Both the position numbers and the translations under genes were made by a program. The notes under the pieces were generated by a model, which saw nothing but the letters and a program-made list of their open reading frames with translations, was not told the origin of the DNA and ran no database searches. From JAKJEP01 sp964580995 (GTDB taxonomy: Bacteria; Planctomycetota; Phycisphaerae; Sedimentisphaerales; SM23-30): a stretch of 64,000 nt of DNA. Within the stretch, counting starts at the first letter, position 1, and each line of letters opens with the position of its first letter. Below are positions 9,172 through 16,732 of the stretch, piece after piece. The stretch lies in contig CAZOMV010000010.1 of assembly GCA_964580995.1 (NCBI GenBank), positions 17,554-81,553 on the forward strand, read 5' to 3'.

Positions 9172-11442
9172 ATGCCTAAACAAATAACCGACATCGATAA
9201 AATTCGACGATTGCCCTGGCTGGCGGTGGGCACGTTGACCGTGAATATTTTCATGGTGCTGGCGTTTTCCGGCTCGGTGTTCATTCTCTTTTTGAATGAG
9301 TTGGGCCTGAACAAAACGCGGATCGGGTTCCTGCTGGCACTGATTCCGTTGTGTCAATTGCTCAGTCTTTTTATCGCACCCAGCCTGGCACGCTTCGGAT
9401 TCAAGCGAATGTTTCTGCTCTTCCAGTTGCTGCGAAACATTGCCATGTGTTTCATTCTGCTTACTCCCTGGATATTATCCCGTTATGGTCCTGAAGCGGT
9501 GTTTCCCTGGGTTGGGATGGTAATCTTTATGTTTTCCATCTGCCGGGCGGTATCCGAAACAGCGATCTGGCCCTGGAGCCAGGAGATGGTTCCCCACCGG
9601 ATGCGTGGAAAATTCATCGCCGTTAACAACTTTATAACGACCCTTGCCGTCATGATAACCGTGCTGGCCGCGGGCTTCATCATTGGCCGCTATGAAGGGG
9701 TGGGAAAATTTATTGTTCTGATATCGGTGGGGCTGTTTTTTGGATTTTTTTCCCTTTTTTTCCATGGCATGGTATTAGGGGGCGACCCCATCCGCAACGG
9801 GATCTCGCAATCGAGGCAATTTCTGGAGATGTATCATACCTTGCGGGACCGGAACTTTCTGCGATTCCTGGGCGGTCTGGGACTGGCGACGCTGGCTCTT
9901 ACTTCTCTGATCGCTTTTGTTCCACTTTACATGAAGGAACAAATCGGCCTGCCGGTGAAATTTGTCGTCTGGCTGGATGTAGCCGGTTTTGTCGGCTTAC
10001 TGTTATCCTGTTATCTCTGGGGTTGGGCTTCGGATCGATACGGCAGCAAGCCGATCATGATAACCAGTCTGGGACTGGCGCTGTTTCTGCCGGTATTCTG
10101 GCTCATACTCCCCCGCCACAGTTTGCTCAGCATCCTCCTAGCCATGATCGTCGGATTGCTGCTGGGGGCCGCCAACATCGGGTGGGCACTGGGATTCAGC
10201 CGGTATTTGTTTGTCAGCGCCGTACCACCGGACAAGCGAACCACCTATATGGCGGTATTTCATGCGTGGATCGGAGTAGTGGCGGGTTTGGGGCCTCTGC
10301 TGGCGGGCCGACTGGTGGATATGAATCTTTTTACCAATCGGAATATCCTGTGGTTCCAACTGGATTGTTTTACCCCCCTGTTCATCGGTTCGATTGTCCT
10401 GTTTTTTCTGGCGATCCTGATCATGAGCAAGACGCGTCCGGATGGCGCGGTACCCACTCATTTTTTCATCGGGATGTTTTTTCAGGGGCATACCCTGATG
10501 GCATTCAGCAATCTATTGCGCCATCGCTGGGCGCGAGATGAAAAGGACCGGATTCAAACCACCGAGCATCTGGGCCAGTCAAAAAGCCCGCTCAGTGCCA
10601 ATGAGCTGATTGAAGCGCTGCAAGATCCCAGCTTCAATGTCCGTTATGAAGCCATACTTGCCATCGCCCATCTGCCGTCTCATCCGAAGCTGGTGGATGA
10701 ACTGATTCTCATATTAGGGGGAAGCCAGCCGGAATTGAGTCTGGCGGCTGCGTGGGCGTTAGGCAAACTTGGCGATAAAACGGCCATCGTGGCGCTACGG
10801 GAAACCCTGTTAAGCGAGTATCCGCTGCTCCAGGCGCGCAGCGCGCGGGCGCTGGCAACCCTGGGGGACCGGGAAAGCATCCCGTTTATCATTCAAAAAC
10901 TGCGTGAGGAACAAAATTCGGAATTGTGCGTGGCCTATGCCTCGGCCCTGGGTTCGCTGCGGGTCCAGGAGGTACTGCCGGACATATTAAATGCCTTGTG
11001 GCTAAGCCGCAATCCCAATGCCCGCGAAGAGTTGTCCCTGGCTGCGGCCCGGATTGTCAGCACCGAACCGCATTATATCCGGCTGCGGCGAAAGCTTAGC
11101 CAGGATTCGGTAACGGAATTGGCGGGGACGATCCTGAATTTTAAGAAGGCGCTGAATTTTACCCCAACGCAGGAAAAGGCATTGAAAACGCTGGTGACCC
11201 AGAGTGTTTCCTATTTTGCACGTAACAAAACATCCCACGGGATCTATACCCTTACTAAATTGATCCATCACCTGCCCCTTGCATATCTGGATCCAACGCT
11301 GGTTACCCTATTACAGGAAAGTCTAAAACGGTACAAAGAATCGGAATACACCCGCCGGGAATATCTAATTTTGTTCATTTATGCTCTGGGGCGAGCTTTG
11401 CGTTATCTTCATACGAACAAATCGAAGCTGAAACCCGTGTAG
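9172..11442 (+). CDS. MFS transporter fused to C-terminal HEAT-repeat domain
   Basis: A 756-residue protein. Residues about 10-420 are a 12-helix Major Facilitator Superfamily transporter: hydrophobic helices throughout, the loop 2-3 sequence APSLARFGFKRMF and the loop 8-9 sequence WGWASDRYGSKPI, both typical MFS cytoplasmic loops. Residues about 470-640 are HEAT-like helical repeats, for example LIEALQDPSFNVRYEAILAIAH and LSLAAAWALGKLGD. The remaining about 100 residues are probably helical. MFS proteins carry out proton-coupled uptake or efflux of small molecules; the soluble tail would be cytoplasmic and could bind a partner or sense substrate. It is the only transporter in the window and lies between hydrolase genes and an export-related cluster, so oligosaccharide uptake is a reasonable guess, not a demonstrated role. 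Confidence 0.88.
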   Translation: MPKQITDIDKIRRLPWLAVGTLTVNIFMVLAFSGSVFILFLNELGLNKTRIGFLLALIPLCQLLSLFIAPSLARFGFKRMFLLFQLLRNIAMCFILLTPWILSRYGPEAVFPWVGMVIFMFSICRAVSETAIWPWSQEMVPHRMRGKFIAVNNFITTLAVMITVLAAGFIIGRYEGVGKFIVLISVGLFFGFFSLFFHGMVLGGDPIRNGISQSRQFLEMYHTLRDRNFLRFLGGLGLATLALTSLIAFVPLYMKEQIGLPVKFVVWLDVAGFVGLLLSCYLWGWASDRYGSKPIMITSLGLALFLPVFWLILPRHSLLSILLAMIVGLLLGAANIGWALGFSRYLFVSAVPPDKRTTYMAVFHAWIGVVAGLGPLLAGRLVDMNLFTNRNILWFQLDCFTPLFIGSIVLFFLAILIMSKTRPDGAVPTHFFIGMFFQGHTLMAFSNLLRHRWARDEKDRIQTTEHLGQSKSPLSANELIEALQDPSFNVRYEAILAIAHLPSHPKLVDELILILGGSQPELSLAAAWALGKLGDKTAIVALRETLLSEYPLLQARSARALATLGDRESIPFIIQKLREEQNSELCVAYASALGSLRVQEVLPDILNALWLSRNPNAREELSLAAARIVSTEPHYIRLRRKLSQDSVTELAGTILNFKKALNFTPTQEKALKTLVTQSVSYFARNKTSHGIYTLTKLIHHLPLAYLDPTLVTLLQESLKRYKESEYTRREYLILFIYALGRALRYLHTNKSKLKPV

Positions 11443-11488
11443 TTACATTCCCTATCTTAACATATGGCAATTTGAACAAGGGAATTAC

Positions 11489-11517
11489 TTGACAGCCAGG
11501 TATAACTACCATAGAAT
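11489..11517 (+). promoter_or_regulatory. Sigma-70-like promoter of the PEP-CTERM/pseudopilin/TIM-barrel cluster
   Basis: TTGACA (11489-11494), a 17-bp spacer and TAGAAT (11512-11517). The predicted start, near 11524, leaves a leader of about 100 nt before ATG 11628. A second TTGACA at 11527-11532 has no good -10 at the right distance. Confidence 0.65.
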
Positions 11518-11627
11518 TTTTAGCTATTGACAACCTGCTGCTATGTATGGCAGGGAGAGAAAATCCGGCGGAATACCCTATTCCGGACAGCCAGGATGAG
11601 GAAATTTGTTAGAATAAGGAGATATGT

Positions 11628-12365
11628 ATGGAGAAATCAAGTCGGAAGTTGACGGTGCTGCTGGGACTGTTCCTTGCGGCAGGATCGCTGCAAACCCTTT
11701 GGGCCGGGACAATTAACATACCCAACGGTTCTTTTGAAGCCCCCTATGTGGACATGGTATCCCCCTTTGCCACATCCAGTATATCTGATTGGCAGAAGGC
11801 CCCCGTACCGGCATGGTGGACAGGGGCGGGTTATTCCGAACAGCAGTGGACCGATTCGGCGGGTGTTTTTGTCAATGTGCCTTTTCAGCCGGTCGATAAT
11901 GTGGATGGCCGTCAGGCGGCCTTCATGTTTTCCCCGTCCGGTTATGAATTGTTTCAGGATCTGGCGGCGAGTTTTGAGGTCGGCCAGTCCTACACTCTTA
12001 CCGTGGGGATTGAAGGCGGCGGCTATGGGATGAAGCTCGGTGTGCCGATGGAGATACGAATGTATTACCGGGATGACACCGGGAACCGGATTACCGTAGG
12101 TTCGACGGAGGTTATCAATACCAATGGTAGCGGGGCCATGTCGCATTTGACGGATTATCAGTTGGATATCCAGGCAGTCCTGGCGGATGATGCCTGGGCC
12201 GGTAAAAATATCGGTGTTCAGTTAATCTCCACCGTCGGCTTCGAGGATGCCGGTGGATTCTGGAATATAGACAATGTTCGTTTGATTTCCATCCCGGAGC
12301 CGATTTCCTTATCCCTGTTGGCATTGGGAACTCTGGTTCTAAGGCGGCGACAGGTTCGAACCTGA
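11628..12365 (+). CDS. PEP-CTERM sorting-domain protein
   Basis: A 245-residue exported protein with a signal peptide (about 1-26) and a mature region starting with the IPNGSFEAP motif common in planctomycete and cyanobacterial PEP-CTERM proteins. It ends in PEPISLSLLALGTLVLRRR: the PEP motif, one hydrophobic helix and a basic tail, the signal recognised by exosortase/PEP-CTERM sorting systems. The mature part is probably a beta-sandwich (ESF-type galactose-binding-like fold) with several aromatic residues. AAGGAG lies 6 bases before the ATG. Its 3' end carries a perfect 14-bp palindrome (12351-12364). The next gene starts 19 bp downstream, suggesting co-transcription. No exosortase is present in this window. 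Confidence 0.85.
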   Translation: MEKSSRKLTVLLGLFLAAGSLQTLWAGTINIPNGSFEAPYVDMVSPFATSSISDWQKAPVPAWWTGAGYSEQQWTDSAGVFVNVPFQPVDNVDGRQAAFMFSPSGYELFQDLAASFEVGQSYTLTVGIEGGGYGMKLGVPMEIRMYYRDDTGNRITVGSTEVINTNGSGAMSHLTDYQLDIQAVLADDAWAGKNIGVQLISTVGFEDAGGFWNIDNVRLISIPEPISLSLLALGTLVLRRRQVRT

Positions 12366-12384
12366 TGACCGCACGAGGCCTCTG

Positions 12385-13188
12385 GTGGCTCTGAAACGTT
12401 CAACACATAGTTGTCGTCCGCTCAGGCGGTGCGGCTTCACCCTGGTGGAACTGCTGGTGGTGATGGCCATAATAGCGATTCTTGTCGGATTTTTGCTGCC
12501 GGCCCTGGGAAAAGTGAGAGATATCGCCCGGCGCAGCATTTGCCTGTCCAATGAGCGGCAAATCGGAATTGCTATTTATGCCTATGCTGTGGAAAATGAC
12601 GACCGGATTCCCTTTGGCCCGAAAGCTCCCCCCATGCTGACGGCCACGGATTTCTATCCCTCTACCGGAGCGCCAACCAGCCTGATTTCGCTGAGTAACG
12701 GCAATCCCGTAGGCCTGGGACTTTTACTGAGCGATTACTTATCCGAACAGCCGGAAATTCTTTTCTGTCCCGGCAGCGATCATCCCGTAGATGATGTCGC
12801 CGAGCTGGCGAAGGTCGGCACCCAGCAGGCGCAATGCAGTTACTACTACCGTCATGGCTCGGTGGACAGGCAGTTTGACACCTCTTCCGGCATCGCATCG
12901 GCGGAACATATAGAGATGAGTAACCTGGGAGTGAACCGGGACGGATATCCCATCGGCGCCCTGGTCATTGACACACAGTTTACTGCCTCCGAGGGTTTTG
13001 CCTCGTTCGGAATCGTTTCCCGAACGCATCACAAGCAGCAATGGGCCAACGTACTGTATGCCGACGGCCACGCGAAAACGCTGGCCAATACCGAAGACCG
13101 TTTCACGGTGGATCTCAACGACTGGTACACGTTAACTCATGCCTTTGATCGAATTCTGAAAGTTTTAGAAACCGCGGACCAGGAATGA
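12385..13188 (+). CDS. Type II secretion pseudopilin-like protein (prepilin N-methylation signal, H-X-DG C-terminal motif)
   Basis: A 267-residue protein beginning at GTG 12385, with GAGG about 7 bases upstream. The prepilin peptidase motif GFTLVELLVVMAIIAILVG (about residues 17-35) is followed by the long N-terminal pilin helix. The C-terminal region contains HHKQQWANVLYADGH, the H-X9/10-DG signature of the large family of pseudopilin-like proteins in Planctomycetes and Lentisphaerae. These are cleaved by prepilin peptidase and packed into type II secretion or pilus-like fibres; dozens of paralogs per genome are usual. It sits between a PEP-CTERM protein and a secreted barrel protein, which suggests a small surface-export cluster. 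Confidence 0.92.
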   Translation: MALKRSTHSCRPLRRCGFTLVELLVVMAIIAILVGFLLPALGKVRDIARRSICLSNERQIGIAIYAYAVENDDRIPFGPKAPPMLTATDFYPSTGAPTSLISLSNGNPVGLGLLLSDYLSEQPEILFCPGSDHPVDDVAELAKVGTQQAQCSYYYRHGSVDRQFDTSSGIASAEHIEMSNLGVNRDGYPIGALVIDTQFTASEGFASFGIVSRTHHKQQWANVLYADGHAKTLANTEDRFTVDLNDWYTLTHAFDRILKVLETADQE

Positions 13189-13227
13189 AGCATTTTTCAT
13201 TCCCCAACCTAAAGAAAGAAGGATCCT

Positions 13228-14451
13228 ATGGACAACATGAAAATTAAAGCAATGGCAGTCATTCTGGCGGCTGTAATACTCAACGGCGGCTCTCAGGCGG
13301 CGGAAGAACCGAAAGCCTGGCAGGTCGGCACGCCGATCGTTACCTACTGGTGCGGCCCGTCGCTGACCGACGCGGTGGCCCAGCAGATGGCGGAGGGCGG
13401 ATACAATCTGGTATGGTGTACGGAAAAGGAACTGGATGTGGCGCAGCGCCATGGTTTGCGTGCCCAACTTACGGATGGTCTGCTCTCCCCGGCGACGCTG
13501 GATAATCCCGAGCAGCGGGCGAAGCTGGACGCTTTGATCGAGCGGGTACGCCAGCATCCGGCTCTTTATGCGTATCACATTATGGACGAGCCGAGCACCG
13601 CGCAGTTCCCCGCCCTGAGTCAGATAGTGGAGTATCTCCGCCAGCGGGATCCGGCCCATCTGGCTTATATCAATCTGTTCCCCACCTACGCCAACAACGA
13701 ACAACTGGGCACCAAGGGCGATGTGGTTACGGCCTACCGGGAGCATCTGAACCAATATGTCAGCGTGGTAAAGCCGGGGCTGATCAGTTACGACCATTAC
13801 CAGTTCATGAAAACCGGCGACATGGAGCAATATTTTCTGAATCTTTCCATGATCCAAAAGACAGCGCAGGAGGCGAAGCTGCCCTTCCTGAACATTGTCC
13901 AGGCCGCCAGTTGGAATCCGGGCGTGCGGGTCCCCAATGTGGACGAAATGCGTTATCTGGTCTATACGACGGCGGCGTATGGAGCGCAGGGGATCAGCTA
14001 CTATATTTATTGCTGTCCCAATCATGAGGGTGGTATCGCCAACGCCGATGGTACTCCGACGCCGCTCTACGACGCCCTGAAAAGCTATAACCGGGAGTTC
14101 GTTGCTATTGCCAAGGAACTTCAGACGATTCCTTTGCTGGCCGCCTATCACACCGCCATGAAGGAAGCCGGATGTGTGGCTCTGCCGGCCGATGCAGCAT
14201 TTAGTTTGAAAGATGTGGTACCCGACGGTCCGCGCGGTTTCCTGCTGGGCTTTTTCGGGGCCAAAGAGCAGGCTACGCACGTAGTGGTAGTGAACCTCGA
14301 CTATACGGCGGAAGCGGCGGTCACGCTGGTCGGCCCTGAAAAACTGGAGGTTTTCGATGCGTTCAAGAGCGAATGGACGGCGGTGAAAAAGCCACAGGCC
14401 GATCTGACATTCCCGCCCGGCGGCGGCAAGCTGGTTCGGGTACGGAAATAA
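13228..14451 (+). CDS. Secreted TIM-barrel protein, putative glycoside hydrolase
   Basis: A 407-residue protein with a signal peptide (about 1-25). The middle reads as a clan GH-A-like TIM barrel: YAYHIMDEPSTAQFPAL (a DEP motif at a strand end, possible acid/base), LISYDHYQFM, FLNIVQAASW, and GAQGISYYIYCCP near the barrel end. The last about 80 residues form a small beta domain (GFLLGFFG, THVVVVNLDY), as found behind many GH barrels. I do not recognise a numbered GH family; similar uncharacterised proteins are common in Planctomycetes. AAGAAGGA lies just upstream of ATG 13228. It is 39 bp after the pseudopilin gene, so probably in the same transcript. Confidence 0.8.
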   Translation: MDNMKIKAMAVILAAVILNGGSQAAEEPKAWQVGTPIVTYWCGPSLTDAVAQQMAEGGYNLVWCTEKELDVAQRHGLRAQLTDGLLSPATLDNPEQRAKLDALIERVRQHPALYAYHIMDEPSTAQFPALSQIVEYLRQRDPAHLAYINLFPTYANNEQLGTKGDVVTAYREHLNQYVSVVKPGLISYDHYQFMKTGDMEQYFLNLSMIQKTAQEAKLPFLNIVQAASWNPGVRVPNVDEMRYLVYTTAAYGAQGISYYIYCCPNHEGGIANADGTPTPLYDALKSYNREFVAIAKELQTIPLLAAYHTAMKEAGCVALPADAAFSLKDVVPDGPRGFLLGFFGAKEQATHVVVVNLDYTAEAAVTLVGPEKLEVFDAFKSEWTAVKKPQADLTFPPGGGKLVRVRK

Positions 14452-14488
14452 GTTCCGGTTTGAATTCGTTCATGGTTTTTGCTCAATT

Positions 14489-14580
14489 TGACGCCAGCGT
14501 CAAAAGCTCTTCGACCCCTTGTTATTGGGGCGCCAGAGCTGTTTTTGGATGACGATATCGACTTTTGGCGATTCCGTCTA
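14489..14580 (+). repeat. 92-bp dispersed element, copy B
   Basis: Second copy of the 92-bp element, same orientation as copy A, about 88% identical to it by hand alignment. It lies between the TIM-barrel gene and the first cytochrome gene, both on the plus strand, so it is not confined to divergent promoter regions. The internal stem is CCCC...GGGG as in copy A. Confidence 0.85.
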
Positions 14581-14620
14581 ATTTAATAGAAAATTTATGG
14601 AAAATTAATAAAATTAGTGT

Positions 14621-14690
14621 GTTTTTGGACTTCATGGGAATAACATACAATTAGCAATTAATGAAAGTTATTCCCATGAATCCAAAAAAT
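14621..14690. promoter_or_regulatory. Long inverted repeat around the -10 box and start codon of cytochrome gene 1
   Basis: TTCATGGGAATAAC (14631-14644) and its exact complement GTTATTCCCATGAA (14667-14680) are separated by 22 bp. The pairing continues outward (TTTTTGGA against TCCAAAAAA) for about 23 bp with a single one-base bulge. The loop contains a likely -10 (TACAAT, 14646-14651) and the start codon ATG 14661. It could be an operator for a dimeric or tetrameric regulator, or an RNA hairpin hiding the first codons. The symmetry is certain; the role is inferred. Confidence 0.75.
14646..14651 (+). promoter_or_regulatory. Probable -10 box of cytochrome gene 1 (near-leaderless)
   Basis: TACAAT lies 9 bases before ATG 14661; TTTGGA at 14624-14629 could be a weak -35 with a 16-bp spacer. 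Transcription would then start within a few bases of the ATG, and no Shine-Dalgarno sequence is present, which fits leaderless translation. Confidence 0.45.
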
Positions 14691-16670
14691 ACCGATCTGA
14701 GAATTTTGGCATGCTTTTTGCCGCTATTTTTTCTTTGCAATCTTTCGGAACCGGTTTGGGCGGATACTTCCGTTTTGACCGATTTACGATTAAAAGCCAC
14801 ACCCGGCAAAGTACCGGGTGATGACTTATTCGTACTTAACGGCAGATTTACCGCCATCGCCAGTCAAATCGCTTCTGGCCCCGTCACTTTCCATATCGGT
14901 TCTTTCAGCCAAACTCTGACCCTTACTTCCCAGGGATCCGGATCCGTATTTACCTTTAAGAGTTCCGCCAGCGGCATCACCCAAGCCAAACTGGATACCG
15001 CCAAACAGAAATTCATGGTTCAGGCCAAGCATATCTCTCTGGCGGGATTACAAAGTCCGGTGACAGTGGAAATCTCCACCAACGATTACCAGGGAAGCGG
15101 CCAAGTGGATAATAGTAAAGGTGATTCTATTCTTTTTCTCCGCGGTATGGAAAACTATCTCAGCATCGACCGCGTAACTTTCAAACTAAGCGGCAAATCC
15201 GGTGGAGACTCTCTCAAGATCACCGGTAAAATTACCACAACCGATTACGAAGCTCTGAACCTGGCCAATCAGGAAATGACCCTAGTGTGGGGCAGCTATT
15301 CGGTAAGTATCTCTCAGGGAGGTTTTGTGCCGATAAGCAGTAAAAGCGATACAAAACAGTGGAAATATCAATCGCCTAAAAATTCCCCCGGCGAGATCGT
15401 TAGCACTTATTTTGATATGCCTCATGCTTTATACACCCTCGTCATTAAAAACGCCAATATCGGAACGCAGACCAGTCCCGTTAGTTTTCAGCTCCTTTTT
15501 GGCAATTTTAATGAAATGATCGAATATACGATTCCCAACAATCCCACCAGTCCTCAAAGCCAACTGACGGTATTTGGTTATAACGACCTGGGTATGCATT
15601 GTATGAACGAGGATTTCTCGGAAATGATGATTTTGCCGCCTTTCAATAATCTGCACGCCCAGATTATCGATCCCCGCGGGGAAGATCCGCAAATTGTCAC
15701 CAGCGGCGTTACGGTCACCTTCAGCATTCCGACCCATACCACTTCGGCGGACAAAACGAATTTCTGGACGTATGCTCCGGCGTTATTCAATACCGCGCTG
15801 GCGGATAATATCGGCCTGACGGGTACGGGACTTTCCGGCAGCCTCCAGCCCACCGGCACCAATGACTGGGCTGCCGTCGGAATTCCGGTAACACCTCTCA
15901 ATGATGCTATGGTTCTGGATCCCTATCCCTCCGCTCTTATCCGGGTTTTAAATAATGGGACCGAAGTGGCCCATACTCAGGCGATCGTGCCGGTTTCGTG
16001 GGAAATTAGCTGCGACCTGTGCCACAATACGCCGGGCATTTCCACCGCTACCGATATATTACAGCGACACGATACCATGCATGGCACAAATCTGGCGATC
16101 CATAAACCCGTCCGCTGCAATTCCTGCCATGAACAGGAGCCGCTGAAGGCTTTGAATCTGCCTACCGATCCGGCGTATCCGGGTCTTGCCAACCTTTCCC
16201 ATGTGATGCACAGCACCCATACCAGTCGATTCACGACAGAGATATTGGCGCAAGTGAACCATGTTGCCTGCTATGCGTGCCATCCGGGTATCCAAACCCA
16301 GTGCCTGCGGGGTGTTCATAAGGCTGAAAATATGGACTGTGAAGACTGCCATGGAACCCTTTCGAATGTGGCGGAGGCAACTCGCCATCCCTGGATCGAC
16401 GAACCTCGATGCGATGATTGCCACAGCCGCTCCGGTTTTGAGTTTGAACAGCCGAATACCCTCTACCGGAATTCCAAAGGACATCATGGAGTCCATTGCG
16501 AAGCCTGCCATGGCAGCCCCCATGCTATTACACCAACTATAACCGCCGCAGATAATGTACAGGCGATTACCCTGCAAGGCCATGCCGGTCCGATCAATAA
16601 ATGTTCTCTCTGTCATGGCAGCACACCCGACGAGAGTTTTGATCATCGATTCTCCGAAGGCGGCGATTAA
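14661..16670 (+). CDS. Secreted heptaheme c-type cytochrome with NDLGMHC module
   Basis: A 669-residue protein with a signal peptide; the start may be M1 or M6 (ATG 14676). Residues about 35-290 are a beta-rich region of unknown type. At 308-314 NDLGMHC opens a conserved module (DFSEMMILPPFNNLHAQ) shared with the next gene. Seven CxxCH heme sites follow at about 451, 486, 537, 560, 584, 613 and 648 (CDLCH, CNSCH, CYACH, CEDCH, CDDCH, CEACH, CSLCH). Extra histidines (HDTMHGT, HVMHSTH) could be distal ligands. Multiheme cytochromes of this kind move electrons in the periplasm or at the cell surface. Similar NDLGMHC-plus-heme proteins are remembered from metal-reducing deltaproteobacteria. No reductase or quinol oxidase is nearby. 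Confidence 0.92.
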   Translation: MKVIPMNPKNTDLRILACFLPLFFLCNLSEPVWADTSVLTDLRLKATPGKVPGDDLFVLNGRFTAIASQIASGPVTFHIGSFSQTLTLTSQGSGSVFTFKSSASGITQAKLDTAKQKFMVQAKHISLAGLQSPVTVEISTNDYQGSGQVDNSKGDSILFLRGMENYLSIDRVTFKLSGKSGGDSLKITGKITTTDYEALNLANQEMTLVWGSYSVSISQGGFVPISSKSDTKQWKYQSPKNSPGEIVSTYFDMPHALYTLVIKNANIGTQTSPVSFQLLFGNFNEMIEYTIPNNPTSPQSQLTVFGYNDLGMHCMNEDFSEMMILPPFNNLHAQIIDPRGEDPQIVTSGVTVTFSIPTHTTSADKTNFWTYAPALFNTALADNIGLTGTGLSGSLQPTGTNDWAAVGIPVTPLNDAMVLDPYPSALIRVLNNGTEVAHTQAIVPVSWEISCDLCHNTPGISTATDILQRHDTMHGTNLAIHKPVRCNSCHEQEPLKALNLPTDPAYPGLANLSHVMHSTHTSRFTTEILAQVNHVACYACHPGIQTQCLRGVHKAENMDCEDCHGTLSNVAEATRHPWIDEPRCDDCHSRSGFEFEQPNTLYRNSKGHHGVHCEACHGSPHAITPTITAADNVQAITLQGHAGPINKCSLCHGSTPDESFDHRFSEGGD

Positions 16671-16720
16671 CTAGGAGCATGGCCTTCTGAATACTTAAAT
16701 GTCACATAATATTCCAGATC

Positions 16721-16728
16721 AGGAGGTG
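16721..16728 (+). promoter_or_regulatory. Very strong ribosome-binding site of cytochrome gene 2
   Basis: AGGAGGTG lies 4 bases before ATG 16733 and is almost fully complementary to the 16S anti-Shine-Dalgarno. It contrasts with cytochrome gene 1, which has none, so the second product may be made efficiently from a shared transcript. Confidence 0.75.
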
Positions 16729-16732
16729 AACG

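Noticed and set aside
12351..12364. Perfect palindrome CAGGTTCGAACCTG, resembling a tRNA T-arm or attachment-site core
   Set aside because: No cloverleaf can be built around it. It overlaps the 3' end of the PEP-CTERM gene and encodes its basic tail, so it is probably coincidental.
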